Positions 11,601 through 23,600 of a stretch of DNA of 64,000 bases are shown here, piece after piece. The notes under the pieces were generated by a model. It did no database searches. It worked only from the letters and a program-made list of their open reading frames with translations, and had not been told where the DNA came from. This stretch comes from Owenia fusiformis (lineage: Eukaryota; Annelida; Polychaeta; Sabellida; Oweniidae). The stretch lies in NCBI GenBank assembly GCA_903813345.2, contig CAIIXF020000009.1:10534030-10598029 (forward strand), in the 5' to 3' direction. The position numbers and the translations under genes were made by a program. Position 1 is the stretch's first letter; each line of letters opens with the position of its first letter.

Positions 11601-14600
11601 GTGCTCATGGCTGTTCATGCAATTCATGTCATTGGTCTTGGCTCCTACTTTAGTTTAATATTCAAGAAATCAGCTATTTTCAGCATGAGACTTCACCAAA
11701 TTGTGCCATTTTTATGTTATCAACAAGATGTAATGACACAATGTTATAGCATCTAATTTATTTTGACTGATATTCAGTTATGCATCTGTAACAAATTGTT
11801 TATTTTCATTTTCAGTGACATTTTCTAAATTCCTTGTTAAAATTTTACAATTATGTAATTATTACAGAAATACATCGTATTATGTCCCTAATACATGAAT
11901 TTTACATTTTTATATAACTTGGAAAATATAAACTGATTCCATGGATACTTCACATGCAAGCATTGAACATTATCAAATGACAACTCATTTTGTATGGAGG
12001 CCATTTTGAAGAATGGTGGCTTGCAGGCTTGTCTGCCATTTGACAAGATGTTTGATGGGATGTGCCAGGCCTTGACTTTGCTATCTTTTTACCTAGACCT
12101 GATACATCATGAACTTGTAAGCAGTCTTTAAGACCCATTCCCTTTCATGATTTAGCTACATGTACATGATTTTGCTATTCACTCTTGCTTGGGATTAGGA
12201 TCAGATTAACATATAGGAGTTGTGGTTAGAAGGAGAGAAACAACTTATCATGAGCATAATATCAGGTTGCTTATATAATTCTATTAATTAGTGTCATATA
12301 CAGATTACAGTACTTTTGATTCACTTTTGAAAATAAGAAATGATTAAAGCAATTTACTTCACATTTTACAATTCTTTGGAAAATAAGAAATGATCAAAAC
12401 ATATTTAATTACTTCACAATTATTTTGATTTTAGCTTTCATTGTATTGGTGATACTAGCAGCAACTTGCAGTGAGCATCTTTAATTTATTAATGAATTAC
12501 ATTTCATTATAAAATAATAAGTACCAATATGTAAAACAGTGTTATTTTCAACTTGCAAAATAGTCTATTTTCTATATGAATAAATAGATGGCAGTACATA
12601 TGTTGATGTGGCCAGAATATATGGAAACATTTGGCAAAAGTCACTTAATTTCTTGATCTAACAAGTATTTCAATTCATTCATTGGTAACTGTACAATATA
12701 TGTTTATATAATCTCCTCAAATAAAGTATTCACTTTGAGATTTTTAGAAAATAGACATGACAAGGAATGATATGAGGTTAAAATATTTTAAAATTGAAAC
12801 AATTTATAGTGATCTCCCCAGGATTTTTCAGTCGGGTGCAGTGCAATTTTTTTTGGTCTGAAAAAAATCGCAGCTTGCCAATTTACATGAAATACATAAC
12901 TTTAAATGCTAGCCATGACAAACATATTATTCAAATGTCTTTTTAAAATCAACTTTAAGTGTCGAGTTAAGGACTAAAGGAAAGAGATATTAGCAACAAT
13001 GGCTAATAAGGCTAATAAAAAAACTATTAGCCACATAATTGTTAGCCAATAGCAAAGAAATTTGTGAGTCGACATTAATAAAGCTAGAAATAAGAGGGGG
13101 AGAAACCCCAGGGTTCAAAGATGACATACCCTTATAATGTAAATCTGTATTGAGATGACATCGTCGCTGATTGGTTTAACGAGTCGATCGTTGATTGGTT
13201 TAAAACTAGGTCAATTTGAAAACTTTGAAAACCAAGATGGAGGGTAAGTACTTCTGGGAAAGGAGGTGCGCGAAGGAGGAAATCGTATGTCATCAATTGA
13301 ATCATGGGGTTTTCCCTCCTCTTGCTAGAAATGTAGATATAAAGATACAAAGCTATTAGGGAACCTTTTATTAAGAATATACATGTGTATCTTCTAGTAT
13401 GTGATGAAAAGGTTAAATGGCTAAAGCTATCCAATGGTTGTATTATTGGACACAACAATCAAGTGCATACCAATGTAGACAATATCTGGTTATGTATGCA
13501 TTTATGCAACACGGCAGTTGGATTCATATGCAACTCTTTTGAGTACCATGCAAGTAGTAAGAAATGTCAGTTATCCGAGGATTATTCCAACAGTACTGCA
13601 TATGCATACTTTAAGGTCCCTTGTCCTTATCAGGGCTGGGAATATTGGCAAAGATATACACTTGGTAAGTCTGGATAGTTAACTTGGATATTTACACCGA
13701 GGCTTGTATTTGGCTCGGATGGTTTCAAACAGTCCCATATTCCAACCTTTATCATACAATAATACAATTTATTGTCTTTGTGAGAAAATTGTTTAGACTT
13801 TGTTTTTGGAAGTGCATATGTATTTACAGTTTGCTTGTGTTTTGAACACTGATATAATTATAACTGAAAAATGGTTCACTAAATGTATTAATTAATAAGG
13901 TAATTTTAGGTCATATAACAATCTTATTAATTTTTCTTTATACTTTTTTAGGCAGCCGACTCGATATTCCAAACGCTTGCATAAAAGTTACACTAAAAAA
14001 TTTTATAGCCACGCATTCCAACATTGGATCAAAGAATTATTGCTTCTTGATTTGTTTGTTTACATCTGGGTGTAAATCTGTCAACTACCACAGTGGAAAC
14101 CAGAAATGTACATTGACAAAAGCAACATATGCCACTGGTACATTGTATGTTCCATGTCCTGGATATGTGTATGTCGAAAAACATTAGTCTGGCTTTGGCA
14201 GACATGGCCCTATGAATAGTGCAGAAAGCAAGGATTGGAATGTGCTGAGAAAAGTTGCTTTTCATCACATGATGCTTAAAAATATTGTGACTTCAATTTT
14301 TTTCAAAATAAATGTTTATACAGAACATAAACCCGTTTTGTTACTTATAAAACAAATAATATACAGGGTGAGCCAAAAAAGGTAACCAAAACAAATGTTA
14401 ATAACTTCCTCTTCGCACATGGATTTGAATGTTCTTTCATTCTACTAAGTTTCAGTGGTCTCCTTTATATGGCCATGATTTTATTGCCATTTTAAAAACC
14501 ATGCGCCGAATGCGGAATGAATCCCCAAACTTTTATCTTTGGAGCCATTTCAAAGGTATTGTCCACATTTACAACTCTAGATGCATGGTCATGTGAGAAG

Positions 14601-17600
14601 GTGTTTGTGGGCCTCATGTAAACTCCCATTAGCCTTGAATCCCCCTTTCTTCAAAAAACAAACACTCAGCCAGTTACTACTCCTTTTCTGAAAGGCCAAC
14701 AAACCAAAGGCCTGGAACATTACCCCACTCTCAGAAAGATGACTATTTTTGGGCAAACAATCACACATCTATACTAGCTATTTGATGAGTGTGCATACTA
14801 TATTCTGTTATTTGATTGGTTTGTTGAAACTCCCTTGTAAAAGCATCAGAGAGTTGAAACAAGAGATAAGAAGGATGATTAGAGCCATTACACATGATAT
14901 TTGTGGGCATCTAGTCACCTGGTATGTTCAAATTGGCCTACAGAGATGAGACCAGCATTTTTAGGATGTTTTGTATAATAACCATATAATCGTGCTCATT
15001 CGAGGTAGACCAATGAAACTTGGTAGAATGAAAAAACATTGAACAAGGTTCAATTGTGCCAAATATGATTTTAAACTCATGCTGGATGACTGATGACTGG
15101 ATGACTTTTATGGGTTACCTTTTTTGGCTCACCCTGTATTATTAAAGCTGGTGATCTTAGTCAGACAAAGTCGGACAAATTTTCGCCTGAGTTAGGATAT
15201 GTGTCAATCCTGTTCAGAATAAACTCAGTGGTTTTGCTAATGGTGTATTTTCAAGATAAACAAAATGCCTTTATCGTATTTAAATGGCTCGAAAGAAGTG
15301 GAACACCTCTGTTAGAAAAATACTTAGAGTCCCAAGATCAAATTACTCACCTCTATTAAAGTGGAACACCTCCCAAGGGGAACACCTTTTAGAGGTACCA
15401 AAGGTGTTCCACCTAGACAGGTTTTACTGGATTAACATATCTAAACAAAATATAACTATGGTGTTGTAGACAACTCCTGAACATTTAAAATATATTTAAT
15501 AGATGTGAGTACAAATAATCTTGAGTTTACATCATTAAAAATCAAAATTCAGTCAAAGTGATGTCATATTTGAAACCATGTAACAAAATCACAAAAAGTG
15601 AAATATCTTTTCTTATATTGGTCAGATAATATTTTCTTTTACCGGACATATCTTAATTTGTATAACTATTAGATATATAATATAAGGGTAATATGAAAAT
15701 TGAACCACTAAAACTGATGAATATTCAAGTGTTAGGGAACTTTTTAATACCCTGCCCTGTTATCTATCCTGAATTAATCACCTGGCAGTGATAATGGTAA
15801 CTACATACTCGCATCTGGGTAATTGTGACATCTCCTGAAAACATACATTAAAGAAAACAATCAATATTTTAAAAAATTAAAGTCAACTGGGTGATTATTT
15901 TTTATATCTAAGTTTTACATTGTACTGATGATATTGGCAGGGTGTCAAAACTCTTGCAAAGTGTGATTAGGAAGATTTCTTTCTTGTTAAAATTGCCATG
16001 TGTGAAAAGGACTCAATGGTTAATTAATTTGTATGCTATACTTAAACTTTAGACTACCTTCCTCATTAAAAGCTTTATGCAATAACCTTGTGCAATGAAA
16101 CACCTACAACTCACATACAAAATCATCTGTTATAGTCAGGCAGTATTGTGTATAATTTTTTTTGTTGTTTTTTAGCCATTTTGTTACATATGTTCTATTT
16201 GTTTCTCCTTCAGGCATGGAGACATGTTATACCTGATCCTCTCAGCCAGTGTTAAAGTACCTGAAGATGAGCCTGACAGTGCAATGGACGTTGGTGACTC
16301 ATCAGCAGTTCCCATGACAACGGAGACAACAAACAAACCAAAACCAGTCATCCCCATAGTGATAGAAGATGAAATAGATGTCATACTTGATAAAATGGAT
16401 GGAAGGATACAAAGAGAGAAGAATGAACAGCTGTAAGTAAAGCTCAATGATTGGTCGAAACTTAATTTTACGATATTAATTTGGTCGGCCAGTAGTACTG
16501 TCTGCACCAAGTTGTTTAAATGCTGGGGAGTATGTCACCATGACAGTGGTTTAAACATGATGTTGATTTACATTTTAGTTGCCACCATGGTGCCCAAGGG
16601 AAATGTTTACACTGTGTTCCACTTGAGGTAAGGCTTTTTAAGGATTAATTCTAGAGTAAGAGTATGTTTATTATGCTCAATTTGAACAATTCATTCTTGT
16701 ACAGAGCCAAGAGAAAAGATATAATGCTCTGAAATGATCTGAAAATTGTTCTGAATTGTCCTTGTGGACTAATTTGACTGTCTATTGTATACATTCTTTT
16801 GTAATAAGGATGATCATTTACTAATAGGTGAAATACTCTTTGTGAGAGTTTTATGCACAATGTAACATGGAAAAGTTATTATTTCCAAATTGCCTATTCT
16901 AGTATATCATGTTCTACCTCCCATCTTCTCCTGCAATGTTATGTTAAAAGTATTCATGAGGTAAAAATAATACATTGATATTTCTATTTGTAGCCCTATG
17001 ATGAACAGTATCTCAACAGTGCTGACCCTCCCATCAAGTTTCTGTCCTTCCATTCCTATATTAGGAAATTATGTGGAGGCGCAGATAAGTAAGTTCTTTT
17101 CATATTATACCTGGTACTTTTCCTATATCCCAGTACTTCTCAACCATAGTACTTATCATATACACCACACTTCTCATGTACCCCAGTACTTCTCATGTAC
17201 CTCAGTACTTATACACCAGTGCAGTACTTCTCATTCTCATATACAATCCTACCCAGCGTTTTCATATACCCCAATACTTCCAATATATATCAGTGCCTTA
17301 CCTTTTTGGCCTCTTGATCCTGCCTCGTATCGTACAATACTAGTTTTTATGGTTCCTTTATTATTCAGCCCCTTTATTTTGCAGTACTAATCAATTCATA
17401 TTTTGTTTTAGGGGGAAATTTGCAATGTTAGAGAATATAAGCTGTAAAATAAAACAAGGCTGTACAAAGCATCCTCCTTGGCCCAAAGGCATCTGTTCGA
17501 AATGTCAGCCTAACGCAGTCACACTTAATAGACAGGTAATTGATTTTAGTAATATATTAGTATATGTTTATTCATTTTTGTCAAAATTGCATATCAAAAT

Positions 17601-20600
17601 ATTTAATATGGGATGATCATTTTGGCAAAAGCAGTAAAGATCCAATACACATATATACAATGCACTGTATTTCAACGATATGTAAAGATAAAGTAAGAAA
17701 ACAATTTTAATAAGTCTTTTTGTCACTGTTGTGTTAAAGAGCTTCTAACACCTTCTACATTATTCAAATAATGCTTGTTAATAATATCTAATTTGCAAAA
17801 CTGACAACAAGTAGAGGGGATATTTTAAAAATAATATTGGTCTGCTGGGGAAAATTGAATTTAAATTTTATTTTAGACATATAGACACATAGATTATACA
17901 ATGTTTGAGAATCCTGCTATTATGGAACGATTCTTGAATTATTGGCGTCGGACAGGAAGTCAGCGTATAGGTTTCATGTTTGGACGTTACGAACACCATA
18001 AAGAGGCCCCTTTAGGTATCAAAGCAACTGTAGCAGCTATTTACGAACCTCCACAGGTAGAATTTGTTTTATTTAGTTCAACAATTTTTTTAACACAACA
18101 ATGTCTTTATTTAAGTCGTCAAGTTTATTTTTCCAGGGGATGATAATTTGATCGACATTGCATAATATAATTTGAACTAAAGGTTTTGATCTTAAGTATT
18201 TTGATTCTATCTCTTTCACTCAGTCATTATGTGAGTGGTGGTAAAGAATTGTGTTTACAGGGTGTGTGTAATGATGTATTTTAACTTACATGTATTATCG
18301 AGTTAAACAGGCTGAAATTATTTGATCACTATAATTATGTGCTTTCGAATTCTAACTCTATTGTATTAAAACATATATGTGAAAAATCGACATGGGCCAC
18401 AAATGCCAATGGCCTAGGCCCATTGTCGAACATTGTATTATCATTGTATCAATAAATAAAACATAACCTTAAGCCGACAACCTTCAAGTGTATCAAATAC
18501 CTGAGAATAGTTTTTAAAGTGCACGGGGGCTGTACCAACTTTTATATATTTGATGTGTCCAATGCTGTATTTTAACTTACATGTATTATCATATTAGGTG
18601 TTAAACAGCCTGAAATTATTTGATTACTATGTGACATCTAACTTTATTTTAGAAATTGAGCCAGTGTATGAAAATAGGCAAGACATATTTAAGATAAAGA
18701 TGAAATTATTCTCAGATTAATTTAAATCTGTACTGGCGATTTTGTCTCTTAAAAGAAAGAAAGTCTTTCTGTGTTTGTGCTTTGTAGACCCCCAAGAACA
18801 AGTAGTGGACCAGTAAGCTGCTATTAGCAATATAATATGTCTTTCTGTGTTTGTGCTTTGTAGGTGTGTAGTAAATCTAGTGTTGAACTCCTTCCTGACC
18901 CCCAAGAACAAGTAGTGGACCAGTTAGCTGCTATTAGCAATATAATAAGTCTTTCTGTGTTTGTGCTTTGTAGGTGTGTAGTAAATCTAGTGTTGAACTC
19001 CTTCCTGACCCCCAAGAACAAGTAGTGGACCAGTTAGCTGCTATTAGCAATATAATAAGTCTTTCTGTGTTTGTGCTTTGTAGGTGTGTAGTAAATCTAG
19101 TGTTGAACTCCTTCCTGACCCCCAAGAACAAGTAGTGGACCAGTTAGCTGCTATTAGCAATATAATAAGTCTTTCCATGTTTGTCGTTTGTAGGTGTGTA
19201 GTAAATCTAGTGTTGAACTCCTTCCTGACCCCCAAGAACAAGTAGTGGACCAGTTAGCTGCTAAGCTAGGGCTAAGGAGGCTTGGCTGGATATTCACAGA
19301 CTTAGTAGCTGAGGATCTTAAGAAAGGGACAGTGAAACACTTCAGAGGAAACATCGTAAGTTCTCTTTTTTATCCAGATCTCGGATGCTATATTGTGATA
19401 ATATTTACAAGGTGGGGTGAGTGAGTTTGTGTCCTGAATTCTTGTCTTATGGGTATAGAAAATCATTTGAGGGATTAATTTGAAATGAACAGGTCTGCTG
19501 TACCCATTGGACATATTTTTATTGATACCTTTATACAATATATGGCTTACCACGACTACAGAATAATGTAGTAATATTTAAAGGGAATGGGTCTTAGTTT
19601 AGTTGATCAGTGCATAACCTGATAAGTATGCTTCAGTTAGCTTTTCTTAATGTACAACTTCTAAAACTAAATTAAAAAAAATTAAAATATTATATTTTTC
19701 AGAACTCTCATTTCCTGAGTGCAGAAGAATGTATAATGGCGGCAGATTTCCAGAATAAATACCCAAATGCCTGTAGATTATCTCCAGACGGACATTTCGG
19801 CTCCAAGTTTGTTACAGTTGTAGCGACAGGTAATACTCCATACTGGAATTGAAAATGCAACTTTTTTGCACATTAAATCAATTTTTATCAGAAAACGTTG
19901 ACAAATATTTTAATCAGCCAAATTACCCCCTGCAGTTTAAAGTAAAAAAGTCTACCCCCTGAAATTAAAAGTAAAAAAGTATCGTCTGTTTAATATTCTA
20001 GGTGACTCGACCAATCAGATCCATTTTGAGGGCTACCAGGTATCCAATCAGTGCATGGCTCTGGTGAACGACGAGTGCTTAATCCCCACACGAGATGCCC
20101 CTGAATTAGGTTACATTAAAGAATCTTCAAACGAGCAGTATGTCCCCGATGTTTTCTACAAGGTACATTGATATTTTAAAGGAAAAAACCCCAGCATTAA
20201 GTATTACACAAATATTTTAGAGTTTATTGTAAAGACATTTTAAAGACTCGTGACCTATTAACTTTACTTTACAGTGGCGTAGCGTGGCAATTTTACTAGG
20301 GGACGCAAAATTCCAAAATTGGGATGGGGGGGGTTTACCCGATACGCATTCATTTCCACTTGAAATTTACTCATAAGTACTCATTATCGTCTCCACGTAG
20401 ATCATCATAATCTGGTCCATTTCTACACAAAAATAATTTTGAACATTTAAAAAATCTATTATCGTTGTAAAAATCTTACCTGAATAATTTACACTGAACA
20501 AAAAGATGTCTGCAGCAGACAGCACTGTTGATTACTCTTATTCAATGTCTTCCGATAAGATTTATGGATGAAAGGTACAGCCAAATCTTGCTTGAATATT

Positions 20601-23600
20601 ATTATAGTATATAGATATTAGCGTAATTGATTAACTATCCCTAATCATTAAATTCAAAACTTACGCCAAAACTGGAGCTGGATTCGGCACATGAGCAGCC
20701 ATTGTGTACTTAATACGGGGAGGTCATATGGATTACATAAGAGTATTCACGAAATTATGAAAGAATCATTAATGACATGTCGGGACTAAAATAAACACCT
20801 AATTTCTATGGTTGAACCCTGTTCAAAGATACGAAATGATAAGGTTGAACAATGGCTTTGCTTATTAAAACTTGAGAAATTTAGAATTTCCAAATATTCA
20901 GATAAACATTGGATTGTTCCAGTGGACGCATTTGCGTACTTTGCGTAAACGACGCTACGCCACTGCTTTATCATGACATGTGACCTATTTACTTTACATT
21001 AGGGAAGTCAAGATTTTTAAAGTTTTTTTAAAAACTTGTACGTGAAAGTGTAGAATAAGGAGGGTTCTCTATGGATTAGTTCTCCCATTTGTACTATGTA
21101 CTTGGCTGATTGAGTACCGTATAATATTATACAGAAAATAATTGTATTGAGAGCTGGACAGTAATCCCCGGGGTCAATATATTATATGGTCACATACAGG
21201 TTCTCTTAAAATGTGTAACTTAACTTCGCTATTATCATCCCATATTCGTTACTTTCAGTACAAAGACAAATATGGGAATGAGGTGACCCAGTTGGCAAGG
21301 CCTTTACCTGTTGAATACCTCCTGATAGATCTCCCTGCGGCATTCCCTGTGGAGCCCCAGTACACATTCAATGGTGCCATTTACTTTATAGCATTATGAT
21401 CCCATATACTTTGCTTTCAGTACAAAGACAAATATGGGAATGAGGTGACTCAGTTGGCAAGGCCTTTACCTGTTGAATACCTCTTAATAGATCTCCCTGC
21501 GGCATTCCCTGTGGAGCCCCAGTACACATTCAATGGTGCCATTTACTTTATAGCATTATGATCCCATATACTTTGCTTTCAGTACAAAGACAAATATGGG
21601 AATGAGGTGACCCAGTTGGCAAGGCCTTTACCTGTTGAATACCTCCTGATAGATCTCCCTGCGGCATTCCCTGTGGAGCCCCAGTACACATTCAATGGTG
21701 CCATTTACTTTATAACATGATTTGTTTACTTTCAGTACAAAGACAAATATGGGAATGAGGTGACTCAGTTGGCAAGGCCTTTACCTGTTGAATACCTCTT
21801 AATAGATCTCCCTGCGGCATTCCCTGTGGAGCCCCAGTACACATTCAATGGTGCCATTTACTTTATAGCATTATGATCCCATATACTTTGCTTTCAGTAC
21901 AAAGACAAATATGGGAATGAGGTGACTCAGTTGGCAAGGCCTTTACCTGTTGAATACCTCTTAATAGATCTCCCTGCGGCATTCCCTGTGGAGCCCCAGT
22001 ACACATTCAATGGTGCCATTTACTTTATAGCATTATGATCCCATATACTTTGCTTTCAGTACAAAGACAAATATGGGAATGAGGTGACCCAGTTGGCAAG
22101 GCCTTTACCTGTTGAATACCTCCTGATAGATCTCCCTGCGGCATTCCCTGTGGAGCCCCAGTACACATTCAATGGTGCCATTTACTTTATAACATGATTT
22201 GTTTACTTTCAGTACAAAGACAAATATGGGAATGAGGTGACCCAGTTGGCAAGGCCTTTACCTGTTAAATACCTCCTGATAGATCTCCCTGCGGCATTCC
22301 CTGTGGAGCCCCAGTACACATTCAATGGTGCCATTTACTTTATAACATGATTTGTTTACTTTCAGTACAAAGACAAATATGGGAATGAGGTGACCCAGTT
22401 GGCAAGGCCTTTACCTGTTGAATACCTCTTAATAGATCTCCCTGCGGCATTCCCTGTGGAGCCCCAGTACACATTCAATGGTGCCATTTACTTTATAACA
22501 TGATTTGTTTACTTTCAGTACAAAGACAAATATGGGAATGAGGTGACCCAGTTGGCAAGGCCTTTACCTGTTGAATACCTCTTAATAGATCTCCCTGCGG
22601 CATTCCCTGTGGAGCCCCAGTACACATTCAATGGTGCCATTTACTTTATAACATGATTTGTTTACTTTCAGTACAAAGACAAATATGGGAATGAGGTGAC
22701 CCAGTTGGCAAGGCCTTTACCTGTTGAATACCTCTTAATAGATCTCCCTGCGGCATTCCCGGTGGAGCCCCAGTACACATTCAATGGTGCCATTTACTTT
22801 ATAACATGATTTGTTTACTTTCAGTACAAAGACAAATATGGGAATGAGGTGACCCAGTTGGCAAGGCCTTTACCTGTTGAATACCTCTTAATAGATCTCC
22901 CTGCGGCATTCCCTGTGGAGCCCCAGTACACATTCAATGGTGCCAACTCACCCACACCCTTTCCTGTGGAGAATAGGGCTGAACTAGGAGAGATACAGGT
23001 ATCATTTTTTTTATTATTACTAATTATGTTACCCATCAAAATTTTGGTGGGGCAGCTCCTTGGTTAAATTCCAAATACCAAGACTTGCCTCCCAATTAGG
23101 TCTCCCATAAAGTTTAGTATAAGTCTTAGATGAAAATTGTAAGATTGTATGTCACCAGCGCAAGTAGTGTTATCATCTCCTACTTTTTGTGGATGATGAT
23201 TGGTGCCATTTTGCATATTTTGCGATCCTGTTATCATGCTTTCACTTCAACATTGTACATGTATATTTCTTGTATTTACTACTAGTAATTTGGCAAAATT
23301 AAGACTGGCTTCATGTACAGTCATATTAACACAAAATGATTACATTTTGCAGGACTTTAATTCATTCTGTGAGTACATGGCACATTACGAGCGAGACAAA
23401 TTTCTAGAGGCAGTATCAAACTTCCACCTTCTCCTATACCTAGCCACAGATGATATGTTACCTGTTAAGGTATGTTCAAGTGCCATCAATTTATTTTGCA
23501 CTAAATTCTGCACATAAGAGACATTTTTGAAATACCATGAATTTGTTGCTGCAATAATGGAACCAGTTTTTGGTAACTTCATTCGTGTCTTAGGTTGTAG

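Noticed and set aside
13237-13243. ATGGAGG/GTAAGT as a first exon of the PAN gene
   Set aside because: It fits the phase but lies inside a foldback element and gives no signal peptide; chance is likely.
18717-19354. Chain of similar ~65-aa minus-strand ORFs ([18 protein letters not shown])
   Set aside because: Antisense shadow of the repeated NPLOC4 exon 9 heads.
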